The notes beneath the pieces were generated by a model. That model did no database searches, was not told the DNA's origin, and worked only from the letters and a program-made list of their open reading frames with translations. A stretch of 64,000 nucleotides of DNA from contig NZ_JAGSYB010000001.1 in NCBI RefSeq assembly GCF_025685415.1, positions 496,001-560,000 on the forward strand, read 5' to 3'. Shown piece after piece: positions 27,420-36,129 of the stretch. How positions within the stretch are numbered: the first letter of the stretch is position 1; each line of letters begins with the position of its first letter. Made by a program: the position numbers and the translations under genes. Origin of the DNA: Terriglobus aquaticus. GTDB taxonomy: Bacteria > Acidobacteriota > Terriglobia > Terriglobales > Acidobacteriaceae.

Positions 27420-28384
27420 GCTACCACCTCATACTGCCGTTCTTTCCAGAGGAACTGCGCGAGCTTTTGCTCGACCCTTCCATCTCGGATTTGATGATTA
27501 ACGGTACGACTGGCGTCTATGCCGACCGTGCGGGAGTGGTGCAGCATATTCCGCTGTCCGAGCCGTACACGAACGACCGGCTGCAGGCGGCGATTGAGCG
27601 CGTCGCGCGGATTCTGGGCCAGGACCTTACGACCCAGAATCCGATCCTCAATACCCGTCTGCCAGATGGCTCCCGTGTCGCCGTTGTCGGAGCGCCATCG
27701 TCCATCAACGGGCCGACGCTGACCATCCGTAAGTTCAACCGTTGGTATACCTCCGATGAGCTGATTGACTCAGGGAGTATGCCTGCCCATGTGCGGGATA
27801 CGGTGGTCGAGCTGATTGGCAAGAAGAAAAACGGCATCATCAGTGGCGGAACTGGCTCAGGGAAGACCACGCTCATGAAGGCTTTTCTTGACCATATCCC
27901 TCAGAACGAACGCCTGCTCATCATCGAGCAACCGGCAGAGCTGAAGGTCGCTCACCAGAACGCCGTTCGCTGGGAGGCTGTCGAGGAGATACCAGGCCAG
28001 GTCGCCATCACTCCAAGTGAGCTATTGGCCGCCGCTCTGCGCCACCGTCCCGACCGCATCATCATGGGGGAGATTCGCAATGAATGCGGGTACGACTTGC
28101 TCCAGGCAATGAACACCGGACATGGTGGAACGCTTTCCACGATCCACGCAAAGTCCGCGTGGGACGCCCTCAATCGTCTCTCCAATCTTGCCCTCAGTGC
28201 GCGACCCAATCTCAACCACGCTTTCATGCGGTCTGAGACGGCAGAAGCCATCGACTTCGTGCTCTATTGCGAGCGCGACCATACAGGCCGGCGTCGCGTG
28301 CGCGAGTTGATTACAGTCGGCGGCTACAGCCATGCAGATCAGAGCTTCCAGACCGAGGAGGTCTACCGCGCCTCCGCAGCCTAA
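27416..28384 (+). CDS. trbB: TrbB/VirB11-like secretion ATPase
   Basis: 322 aa. Hexameric traffic ATPase that switches the channel between pilus building and DNA transfer. N-terminal domain about 1-125; Walker A IISGGTGSGKTTLM (141-154), Asp/Glu box LLIIEQPAEL, His box and GHGGTLSTIHA. Size and motifs fit TrbB/PulE-type ATPases. It is the last gene of the secretion block; a 475-base spacer follows. Confidence 0.95.
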   Translation: MSYHLILPFFPEELRELLLDPSISDLMINGTTGVYADRAGVVQHIPLSEPYTNDRLQAAIERVARILGQDLTTQNPILNTRLPDGSRVAVVGAPSSINGPTLTIRKFNRWYTSDELIDSGSMPAHVRDTVVELIGKKKNGIISGGTGSGKTTLMKAFLDHIPQNERLLIIEQPAELKVAHQNAVRWEAVEEIPGQVAITPSELLAAALRHRPDRIIMGEIRNECGYDLLQAMNTGHGGTLSTIHAKSAWDALNRLSNLALSARPNLNHAFMRSETAEAIDFVLYCERDHTGRRRVRELITVGGYSHADQSFQTEEVYRASAA

Positions 28385-28859
28385 CACCCAGTCCAAACGC
28401 TAGAGAAACCAACCCGTATCCGAGGTCTTACCGATGCACCATCATGCTCCCATTCCGGCGGCCCAGCCCCACCTGTGTCTAAACGCCTTCAACGTGCCGT
28501 CCCCGAGCGGCGAAGAGCGCAACGGCAGTCGCGAGAGGCCGTCCTTTGAAGGAACTCTAGCCAGCAGGAATGAGCTGCGGTTTGGGCGAACATCCGCCGC
28601 CGAGAATCGAGAGAGTGACTTCGGCCCAGAAGGATTCATCCGTCTCGTATCCCGCCTATGCACGGTCACTGCTTCGGGGCTTAACCGGCGCCCTGCGGCG
28701 CGGCGCTCTTCTGCTTCGACTGCGTCGCCCTTCGGGTTACGGTTTCCTGCTTCGCCGGACCCTCCGCAAATGCAGAGCTTGGCACTTGGGAGCCGGGCCC
28801 ACTTCGCTTATTAGTGACCCGAGCAAGATCGGGAAATTCAACTCACGGAGATCACCACC
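28385..28859. other. Long noncoding spacer before ssb
   Basis: 475 bases with no convincing gene: the two longest open stretches (plus 28434-28814; minus 28442-28669) are low-complexity Arg/Ser/Pro-rich and lack ribosome sites. The second half has many GC-rich self-complementary words and CCCTTCGGG-type mini hairpins. Standing next to ssb and a primase gene and about 2 kb from the oriT candidate, it may hold a promoter, a single-strand initiation site, or only untranslated leader. Confidence 0.45.
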
Positions 28860-29255
28860 ATGTACCAGAACAAAGTCACCCTCATCGGCTTCCTCGGCAA
28901 CGACGCAGAAGTTCGCACCAACGACAACCGCAGCTTCACCACTCTCTCGTTGGCAACCAAGAGTTCCTACAAGAAGGACGGCCAGTACATCTCGCACACC
29001 GAATGGCACCGTTGCGTGATCTTCGGCAAGCTCAGTGAGTTCGCCGGCACGCTGAAGAAGGGCGCTCATCTGCAGGTGGAAGGCGAGCTGCGCAGCCGGG
29101 AGTACGAGACCAAGAAGGTCGGCAAGAAGCCAATCCAGAAGAAGACCATCTGGGAGATCCGGGTGAATTCGATTCTCAAGCTGGACCGGGCCGAGAAGGC
29201 AAGCCTAGAGGAGCAGGACGCAGACTCTCAACTCCCTCTGGAAGCGGCCGCATAA
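28860..29255 (+). CDS. ssb: Single-stranded DNA-binding protein
   Basis: 131 aa. One OB fold: MYQNKVTLIGFLGNDAEVRTNDN, ATKSSYKKDG...TEWHRCVIFGKL, GAHLQVEGELRSREYE. The tail is short and acidic-to-hydrophobic (EEQDADSQLPLEAAA) but lacks the usual DDxPF ending, so it may not recruit host SSB partners in the normal way. A plasmid/ICE-type SSB that coats the incoming single strand. Confidence 0.95.
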   Translation: MYQNKVTLIGFLGNDAEVRTNDNRSFTTLSLATKSSYKKDGQYISHTEWHRCVIFGKLSEFAGTLKKGAHLQVEGELRSREYETKKVGKKPIQKKTIWEIRVNSILKLDRAEKASLEEQDADSQLPLEAAA

Positions 29256-29277
29256 GCCGCTTTACTTCCATCAACTC

Positions 29278-29304
29278 GGGAGCCCGGTCGACGCCGGGCT
29301 TCCC
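29278..29304 (+). terminator. Imperfect hairpin between ssb and primase gene
   Basis: GGGA-GCCCGG pairs with CCGGGC-TTCCC (one bulged base, six-base loop). No T-run follows, so it may be an attenuator or RNA-stability element rather than a full terminator. Confidence 0.4.
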
Positions 29305-29323
29305 AACCTGTGAGACGCCCCCA

Positions 29324-30274
29324 ATGAACACGCAGACCGCACACGAATTCCTAACCCGATGCTTCCATCCAGGCGAGACGGTTGCTCTCCTGCTGCGTAG
29401 AGAGAATCCCGCATCGACCACGCAGCGAATCGTGACGGTGGAGCAGGCCACAGCACCACGTTATTTCGCGTGGCTGAGATATGAGAACTACAACGGCGCG
29501 AACGTCTATGTCGCTGCGAATCCGCTTCACTCTAGTAGCCGAAAGAGAACGAAGGACTGCATCGCCGAAGTCCGCCATCTCTACATAGACATCGACATAA
29601 ATGGTGAGGAGCGCATCGCAGCTCTGCGAGCGTCCGATGTCGTACCCACTCCAAGCGCGATCCTGTCCACTTCGCCCGGCAAGTATCAGGCGCTATGGAG
29701 GGTCGAAGGTTTTGACTTCGATCGGCAGGAGAACACGCTGAAGTTGCTGGTCATCGCCTTCGGGGGCGACTCCGCTTGTACTGACCGCAATCGGGTTCTT
29801 AGAGTGCCGGGATTCCTGAACCGGAAATACGATCCCGCTCACCCGGTCTCAGTCGAATACCACGGCGACTCCATCTATCGTCCCGAAGACTTTCGCTTGG
29901 ATGATGCATTGTTGAATACCGTATGTCCGTTTCGCGGTACCGCAAGGACATACGCGGCAGGAAAGAACACCCATTCGGAGCAGGATTGGGCGTGGGCTAT
30001 CCAACAGCTTTCACTTGGCGAGGATGCAGCGAATCTCACGCTTGAGCTTGCTTCCCGCCGCTCGGATAAACCCAACCCGCTCTACTACGCCCAGCGCACC
30101 ATCGACATTGCTTCGGCTCGCCTCATGTTGCTCAATGGTGCGGCGATCGAGGACGTAGTTGTCATGCTTGAACACCGTCGTTCTGCCGAAGTCCCAGCGG
30201 TCCTTTGCTCCTCTAGAGCGCGGGAGATTGTGACCACGGCACAGCGAATGATTGGCCGGTCAAAGTTTGCTTGA
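29324..30274 (+). CDS. RepB-type DNA primase-like protein
   Basis: 316 aa. Resembles the archaeo-eukaryotic primase fold in RepB/RepB-like mobile-element primases: the metal motif HLYIDIDINGEE (about 86-97), STSPGKYQALWRV (about 112-124) and DRNRVLRVPGFLNRKY (about 155-170) follow the DxD ... sxH/s-K ... R-P-G-F-N-K order. The C-terminal third is helical. It probably primes the complementary strand after transfer or during ICE replication. No separate helicase or initiator is adjacent. Confidence 0.75.
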   Translation: MNTQTAHEFLTRCFHPGETVALLLRRENPASTTQRIVTVEQATAPRYFAWLRYENYNGANVYVAANPLHSSSRKRTKDCIAEVRHLYIDIDINGEERIAALRASDVVPTPSAILSTSPGKYQALWRVEGFDFDRQENTLKLLVIAFGGDSACTDRNRVLRVPGFLNRKYDPAHPVSVEYHGDSIYRPEDFRLDDALLNTVCPFRGTARTYAAGKNTHSEQDWAWAIQQLSLGEDAANLTLELASRRSDKPNPLYYAQRTIDIASARLMLLNGAAIEDVVVMLEHRRSAEVPAVLCSSRAREIVTTAQRMIGRSKFA

Positions 30275-30299
30275 TTTCACCACCCAAAGGAGAAGCATA

Positions 30300-30614
30300 A
30301 TGCCACTGCTTGAAGTCGTCCAAACCCGTCAGATCAGCGCGTCCATTCGGCTCACTGACACAACCGCCACCCAGGTCGATCAATACGCCGCTTTCATCTC
30401 GGCTTGCGCCGACGATGTTGTCGAGCAAGCTCTCGCCTATGTCTTCAGCAAGGACCGCGACTTCCAGGACTTCCTGAAGACACCGGAAGCCCGGAAGGTC
30501 GCTTCGACCTTACGGATTCGCAAGGTTGCGGCTGCCGAGGCTTGCCCTCCAGCTTCTCCGAAGCCTTTGCCTGCGCCTATTGCCGCTCCCTTATCCCAGG
30601 CGAAAGGCGCTTGA
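30300..30614 (+). CDS. Small conserved-looking protein of unknown function
   Basis: 104 aa from ATG 30300 with AAAGGAG nine bases upstream. Residues 1-75 are well structured (QISASIRLTDTTATQVDQYAAFISACADDVVEQALAYVFSKD, in pieces), resembling a short DNA-binding or dimerisation helix bundle, and the tail is Pro/Ala-rich. Located between the primase and the oriT candidate; function unknown. Confidence 0.65.
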   Translation: MPLLEVVQTRQISASIRLTDTTATQVDQYAAFISACADDVVEQALAYVFSKDRDFQDFLKTPEARKVASTLRIRKVAAAEACPPASPKPLPAPIAAPLSQAKGA

Positions 30615-30710
30615 TCCTCCATTTCATTCCGGGGCAAAGGCACTGCGGTGCTGCGCACCGGAAGAATGTTGACACTCCACCCCTGCGAGGGTCGTGCAAA
30701 AGGCCATTTT

Positions 30711-30796
30711 GGATGCAGTTGTATACGTCCCTCGAATCAGCCGTTTAGCGGGATTCCGTATGCAACTGCATACAAGCCGTATGCGATTGCATACGG
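30711..30796. other. Iterated palindromes, candidate oriT/accessory-protein binding region
   Basis: Three related inverted repeats built on GTATGCA: a half-degenerate one (ATGCAGTTGTATAC, 30713-30726), a perfect GTATGCA-AC-TGCATAC (30758-30773) and a perfect CCGTATGC-GATT-GCATACGG (30777-30796). The last two centres are 21 bp apart, two helical turns. They sit just upstream of the accessory-coupling-relaxase genes, as oriT does in R388 (oriT-trwA-trwB-trwC). The nic site cannot be identified by eye. Confidence 0.55.
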
Positions 30797-30811
30797 CCTA
30801 GAAGGGACGAA

Positions 30812-31204
30812 ATGAAGTCACCAACAGTATCCCAAAACAGCGTCGTTGAGAGCCGCCTATCGCGCTCGCAAGGCCGCTCTTCCCGAGTCTGTGTGGCGCA
30901 GGCACGAATCACTGAGGATGAGCGTGAGCAACTGCTCGGAGCGGCGCGCGCTGAAGGAAGAGCTTTGGGCGAATGGGCTCGTGAAGTTCTGTTGCGGGCG
31001 GCGCGCCGCTCCGAAGACCCGCTCTTCACCGAACTCATTGCCACTCGGATGATCTTGCTGAACCTGCTCAAGCCGCTCGCTATGGGGCAGGTCGTCACGC
31101 CCGAGGATTTCACGCGCATCAGCGCAACCGTGCGCTCCGACAAGCGCAAGGTCGCCCAGGAAATCCGACAGCAATACGTCACCGCATCACCGAAGGAGTT
31201 GTAA
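30812..31204 (+). CDS. TrwA/MobC-like relaxosome accessory protein
   Basis: 130 aa. A ribbon-helix-helix-like core (about 30-62: ARITEDEREQLLGAARAEGRALGEWAREVLLRAA) is followed by a helical tail (about 70-125). These proteins bind oriT, help the relaxase nick, and often repress their own operon. The upstream palindrome cluster is the obvious binding target. Two bases separate its stop from the coupling-protein gene. Confidence 0.75.
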   Translation: MKSPTVSQNSVVESRLSRSQGRSSRVCVAQARITEDEREQLLGAARAEGRALGEWAREVLLRAARRSEDPLFTELIATRMILLNLLKPLAMGQVVTPEDFTRISATVRSDKRKVAQEIRQQYVTASPKEL

Positions 31205-31206
31205 TC

Positions 31207-33303
31207 ATGGCGACCCAATGGGGACGAAAAGAGACGATTATCTGGCCTCCGCATGTGCCGATGCTGAGCTATACAGCCGTTGCAACAGCCCTGCTATGCA
31301 CCTGCTTGTTCGTCTGGCAGAGGTTCACATTTTCAATGACGCCGCTCCAAAGGAGCTACATGACCGAGTACATCCGCTCCGATATCGGAGCCAAATTCAC
31401 CGCCCACGAGTCCTATCGGCTTCTCTATCTTGGAGGCGGGAAGGGCAAGCCGCGCCTGGCATTTCCAGTAGACTTCGCCCCCGGCGAAACCATCCTTCCA
31501 AATGGCAAGATTGTCCCGGTCGCGCTTTCGGACTTGGCGACCGCCCAGGGCTACCGTTGGTTCTACCGTGGGCCGGAACAGAAGCTCGCAGACCTCTCGC
31601 TGAACCGTTGGCTCCGCCTCACGGTTTTCGAGGACAAGGGCCTGTTGGATCTCTTCGCGATCAGCTTTGTTGAAGGCGGAGTCTGCCTCGCTGCCATGCT
31701 TTGGTTCGCCGTTCCCTACGACATCCGGCGCTTTAAGCAGATGAAGTATGGGCGGATTCTTCGCGGGCCGCAGTTGCTTTCGCCAAGCGAATTCAACCGC
31801 GCGCAGAAGGGCGACGGCATCGGCTTCAAGACAACCGAACTAGGAAAGATGATGCGGATTCCAGCACACAAGGAAGCCCAGCACTTCCAGATCATGGGCG
31901 ACACGGGCGTCGGCAAGACCCAGCTCATCGTCCAGATGCTCTGTCAGATTCAGGAGCGTGGCGAGTCCGCCATCGTCTACGATCCTGCCTGCGAATATCT
32001 CCAACGGTTCTACGACAAAGACCGCGGCGACATCGTTCTAAACCCTTTGGACGAGCGTTGCCCCTACTGGGGTCCGGCTCAGGAGATGGCCTCGAATGCC
32101 GAGGCCGACGCTATCGCAGCGTCGCTCTATCAGCCCGCCACCGACGCTAAGGACGAGTTCTTTCACCAGACTCCGGCACAGATTTTCGCCCATCTCTTAC
32201 GGAAGGGGCCGACTCCGCATCAGCTAGCCGAATGGATGGCCAGCAGCGAGACGCTGGAGCAAATGGTCGCAGGTACAGAGATGTCCTTCTACATCGACCG
32301 CAAGGCCGGCCCGCAGCGGGCAGGCGTGCTTGCATCCCTTGGACTGGTAGCAAAATGCTTCCGCCTCTTGCCGGAGAAAAACCAGACCGACCGGACTTGG
32401 AACGCCCGAACATGGGCGAAGGAACGCAAGGGATGGATATTCATTACGTCACGTCCGCCCGAACGCGAAACGCTGCGTCCGCTGCATTCGCTTTGGATCG
32501 ATTTGCTCGTCATGCGGCTGCTCACCGCGCCTCAGCCCGGACAGAAGCCAGTGTGGTTTGTGATCGACGAACTCGCCAGTTTGCAAAAGCTCCCGCAGCT
32601 CCATACGGCCATCACCGAGAACCGCAAGAGCAAGAATCCGCTGGTGCTTGGATTCCAAGGAAAGGCTCAGCTTGAGGTCATCTACGGCCACATGGCCGAG
32701 GTCATGCTGTCCCAGCCCGCGACCAAGATTTTCATGAAGACGGCGGAACCCAAAGCCGCCGAATGGATCTCTGAAGCCATCGGTAAGGTTGAGATCGAAC
32801 GCCTCAAAGAGACCAAGTTCGACGGCTCCCGCGCGGGCAAGAACTTCACTGTTGACCGCCAGATAGAGCCGCTGGTGATGGGTTCCGAGATCAGCGGATT
32901 GGACGATCGTCACGCCTATCTCAAGCTCGGAAATAACGTGGCAAGGTTCGACTTCGACTACCTCGACCTGCCAACTCCTACGCCAGCCTTCGTCCCACGG
33001 AAGTCGGCGGACGGGGAGATGAGCTTCGATCCCGAAACACTGCAGCCCCGCCGTCCTCAGATTCCGGTGTTAGAGGAAGCGGCAGCCGCACCAACTTCCG
33101 AGCCACAGTCCGGGGGCGGTGCTCCTTTGGCCCATAAGAAGACTAAGCAGACGGCCAGCGGTGTTCGACAGGAAGAGTCGGTCGGGCTCGCCCCTGAAGT
33201 CGGCTCGGAGCACGACGACCCGGAGAACGTGCGGGTGCCATTCGGCCCACATCACCTCGGATTGCACACGACAACCGAGGGTGTGGAGCAAGGGATCTTT
33301 TAG
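31207..33303 (+). CDS. trwB: Type IV coupling protein (TrwB/TraD-like)
   Basis: 698 aa. Membrane-anchored DNA pump linking relaxosome and secretion channel. Two N-terminal transmembrane helices (about 17-38 and 147-170) flank a roughly 100-residue periplasmic part; the cytoplasmic ATPase has Walker A IMGDTGVGKTQL (229-240) and Walker B VWFVIDELASL, followed by motifs typical of TraD/TrwB (LVLGFQGKAQLEVIYG). The periplasmic insert is longer than in R388 TrwB. A 70-residue variable tail may contact the relaxosome. Confidence 0.94.
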   Translation: MATQWGRKETIIWPPHVPMLSYTAVATALLCTCLFVWQRFTFSMTPLQRSYMTEYIRSDIGAKFTAHESYRLLYLGGGKGKPRLAFPVDFAPGETILPNGKIVPVALSDLATAQGYRWFYRGPEQKLADLSLNRWLRLTVFEDKGLLDLFAISFVEGGVCLAAMLWFAVPYDIRRFKQMKYGRILRGPQLLSPSEFNRAQKGDGIGFKTTELGKMMRIPAHKEAQHFQIMGDTGVGKTQLIVQMLCQIQERGESAIVYDPACEYLQRFYDKDRGDIVLNPLDERCPYWGPAQEMASNAEADAIAASLYQPATDAKDEFFHQTPAQIFAHLLRKGPTPHQLAEWMASSETLEQMVAGTEMSFYIDRKAGPQRAGVLASLGLVAKCFRLLPEKNQTDRTWNARTWAKERKGWIFITSRPPERETLRPLHSLWIDLLVMRLLTAPQPGQKPVWFVIDELASLQKLPQLHTAITENRKSKNPLVLGFQGKAQLEVIYGHMAEVMLSQPATKIFMKTAEPKAAEWISEAIGKVEIERLKETKFDGSRAGKNFTVDRQIEPLVMGSEISGLDDRHAYLKLGNNVARFDFDYLDLPTPTPAFVPRKSADGEMSFDPETLQPRRPQIPVLEEAAAAPTSEPQSGGGAPLAHKKTKQTASGVRQEESVGLAPEVGSEHDDPENVRVPFGPHHLGLHTTTEGVEQGIF

Positions 33304-33306
33304 ACC

Positions 33307-36087
33307 ATGCTCACCATCTCCAAACCACTCAGTTCCGGCCAGGCGCAGAGCTACCACAAGCTGGAGTTCACGTCGGAGACGCAGAACTATTACAAGCAGG
33401 GCGACGCTGTTCGGGGCGAGTGGCAAGGTCAGCTCGCTGCCCGCTTCGGGGTTTCCGGCGAAGTGTCGCCGCTCGAATTCTCCCGCCTTGCTGAGGGGAA
33501 GAATCCCACGACCGACGAGCAGATGGTCCGGCACCGGGCGGCGATGGAGTACAAGAACGCGGACGGCACGACGACTAAATCCGTCGAACACCGCGCCGGG
33601 TGGGATGCCACCTTTTCCGCTCCAAAGTCCGTGTCTCTCACTGCACTTGTAGGAGGCGACGACCGTGTGCGCGAAGCTCACCGCGCCGCTGTCACGACTG
33701 CTTTGGACGAGTTGGAGCGGTATACCCAGGCACGGATCGGTGGCAATCATCCCGCCGAGAATACAGGCAAGTTCATCGCTGCCAAGTTCGAGCATGACAC
33801 CGCCCGCCCGGTCGATGGCTATGCCGCGCCGCAGCTTCACACCCATGCCGTGATCTTCAACGTGACGGAGCGGGCAGACGGCACAACCCGTGCGGTTCAA
33901 CCCCAGGGTTTGTTCGACAGCCAGAACTTTGCGACGGCGGTGTATCAGTCGGAGTTGACATACCGGCTGACGAGGCTTGGATACGAAATCGAGCCAGGGA
34001 GAAGCGGTGCTCCCGAGATCAAGGGGTACTCGCAGGAGTACCTTGACGCGTCTAGCCCCCGCTCCCGACAGATCAAGGAACAACTGGAAAAGACGGGCCA
34101 CAGCGGTCCGGAGGCCGCGCAGATAGCCGCCCACTCCACCAGGGACCGAAAGCAGACTCTAACGGCGGAAGAGGTTCTGTCGGCCCATCGGGAGATGGCG
34201 GCCAGCTTCGGAGATCAACCGCAGCAGGTAATCACCGCTGCACGAGTCCGCGCCAATGAGGAGCAAGCGGAACGGACAACGTCCGCCAAGGAAGCAGTCA
34301 CGTTCGCTCGCGACAAAATCTTCGAGAGGGAGGCTGTCGCCGACGAGCGGATGATCTTGCGGGACGCTCTGCGTCGCGGCATGGGAGAGACAACGTACCG
34401 CGACATCCGAGTAGAGTTCAATCAGCGTCGGGAGATAGGAGATTTCAGCTTCGTCGGTGGAACGAAGCACAGCTCTGGCCGCAGCTTCACTACACCTGAA
34501 ACCATTGCCGCCGAACGTGCCAACATTCGCTATGTTCTGGATGGCAGGAACGCCGTCGAGCCGATCATGAGTGCGGAGTCGGCTAGGGAACATGCCAGCA
34601 CGAAGACCTTCCTCAGCGAAACGCAGCGCAGGGTAATTGAGCAAGTCCTCAACTCCGCCGACCGTATTCACGGATTGCAAGGACTCGCCGGCTCAGGCAA
34701 GACCAGCGGTCTTCAGTCGATCCGGGAGGGAGCGGAATCGGCTGGTTACAAAGTTGAGGGATTTGCGCCCACATCCAAGGCTGCAGGACAACTCCGTGAG
34801 GCTGGAATCGAGGCTACGACACTTCAGAGCTTCCTCGCCCGTGGTCAAAATCATTCAAGTACCGAGCCCCCCACCCGGCATCTCTACATGCTCGACGAGT
34901 CCAGTCTCGCGAGCACCAAACAGATGCGCTCACTCCTCGGCAGACTCGGTCCTAACGACCGCGTCCTGGTCATCGGTGACACCCGGCAGCATCAGGGCGT
35001 GGATGCCGGGCGGCCATTCCAGCAGATGCAGGAGGCCGGAATGCAGACCTCAAAGCTCGACAAGATCATGCGTCAAAAAGATGCTGAGCTGCTCAAGGCA
35101 GTCCAGCATTTAGCAAATGGAGAAACCGTAAAGGGGATCGCCATGCTCGCGGAGCAGGGCCGTGTCACTGAGATTCCAAACGGGCACGATCGCATTGCCG
35201 CCATCGCCAGGGACTACGCTGCGAATCCAAAGAACACGATCATTGTCTCCCCGGACAATCGGAGTCGTCAGGAGATCAATGAAGCCGTTCGCACCGAGCT
35301 ACGGAAAGGCGGAAGATTAGCGGAAGACGGCCAGGTGTTCCGCATCCTCACGCACCGATCAGACATGACAGGAGCAGACCGAACTTGGGCTGCTCGTTAC
35401 AACGCTGGCGACGTTCTCCAGTACACCGCCGGCAGCAAGGCCGAGGGGATCGAGCGCGGCAGCTTTTCGACCGTCCAGTCTGTCGATGCTCGTGCTAACA
35501 CCCTCACAGTCTCGTTGGAGGGCGGATCAACCGTCACCTACGATCCGCGTCGGCTGAGGGGTGTGAATGTCTTCCGGGAAGTCGAGCGGGAGTTCGCCAC
35601 TGGAGAACGGGTTCAGTTCACCGCACCGAACAAAGACCTCGGCGTCGCCAATCGCGACCTCGGAACCGTGGTCAGCCTCGAAGACGGCCAGGTTACTTTG
35701 CAAATGGATGGCAAATCCGCCCGCCCGGTTACATTCGACACAGCCGAGTTCCGCCAGTTTGACCACGGCTACGCCGTCACCTCGCATAGCTCACAGGGCC
35801 TCACCGCTGGCCGTGTTCTCGCTCATATGGACACCGATTCCTCGCGCGGCCTCATCAACGACCGGCTTGCCTATGTTGCCATTTCACGCGCCTCGGATGA
35901 TGCCCGCATCTACACCAATAATGCGGAAACCCTCGGAGAGCGTCTGGCATCGGATATCGCCAAAACCGCCGCCGTGGAGTTCCCGAAGCTGATTTCTGCT
36001 GGACAGGCCCAGGAGTCTTTCGGCATCTCTGGGAGTCGCGCGGTCGCGCCTGAGGTCGAACTCGAAGGGTTCAGTCTAGGAATCTGA
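33307..36087 (+). CDS. trwC: MobF-family conjugative relaxase-helicase (TrwC-like)
   Basis: 926 aa. N-terminal relaxase: candidate catalytic tyrosines YY (28-29), SAPKSVS (104-110), and the metal-binding His triad from FEHDTAR (His163) and PQLHTHAVIFN (His178, His180). The C-terminal half is a RecD-like 5'-3' helicase with Walker A LQGLAGSGKTSG (457-468), YMLDESSLAS, GDTRQHQGVDAG and the late YAVTSHSSQGLTAGR and LAYVAISRA motifs. It nicks oriT, stays bound to the 5' end and unwinds the strand. Four bases after the coupling-protein gene. Confidence 0.96.
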   Translation: MLTISKPLSSGQAQSYHKLEFTSETQNYYKQGDAVRGEWQGQLAARFGVSGEVSPLEFSRLAEGKNPTTDEQMVRHRAAMEYKNADGTTTKSVEHRAGWDATFSAPKSVSLTALVGGDDRVREAHRAAVTTALDELERYTQARIGGNHPAENTGKFIAAKFEHDTARPVDGYAAPQLHTHAVIFNVTERADGTTRAVQPQGLFDSQNFATAVYQSELTYRLTRLGYEIEPGRSGAPEIKGYSQEYLDASSPRSRQIKEQLEKTGHSGPEAAQIAAHSTRDRKQTLTAEEVLSAHREMAASFGDQPQQVITAARVRANEEQAERTTSAKEAVTFARDKIFEREAVADERMILRDALRRGMGETTYRDIRVEFNQRREIGDFSFVGGTKHSSGRSFTTPETIAAERANIRYVLDGRNAVEPIMSAESAREHASTKTFLSETQRRVIEQVLNSADRIHGLQGLAGSGKTSGLQSIREGAESAGYKVEGFAPTSKAAGQLREAGIEATTLQSFLARGQNHSSTEPPTRHLYMLDESSLASTKQMRSLLGRLGPNDRVLVIGDTRQHQGVDAGRPFQQMQEAGMQTSKLDKIMRQKDAELLKAVQHLANGETVKGIAMLAEQGRVTEIPNGHDRIAAIARDYAANPKNTIIVSPDNRSRQEINEAVRTELRKGGRLAEDGQVFRILTHRSDMTGADRTWAARYNAGDVLQYTAGSKAEGIERGSFSTVQSVDARANTLTVSLEGGSTVTYDPRRLRGVNVFREVEREFATGERVQFTAPNKDLGVANRDLGTVVSLEDGQVTLQMDGKSARPVTFDTAEFRQFDHGYAVTSHSSQGLTAGRVLAHMDTDSSRGLINDRLAYVAISRASDDARIYTNNAETLGERLASDIAKTAAVEFPKLISAGQAQESFGISGSRAVAPEVELEGFSLGI

Positions 36088-36129
36088 GCCAATGCTCTAA
36101 AATTGGTGCACGGAGAATTCTGAGCGCCA

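Noticed and set aside
28434-28814. 126-codon plus-strand frame in the spacer before ssb
   Set aside because: Low-complexity Arg/Ser/Ala product, no ribosome site and no domain; treated as noncoding.
33070-34134. 354-codon open frame antisense to the coupling protein and relaxase genes
   Set aside because: It spans two well-supported sense genes and shows no motif.
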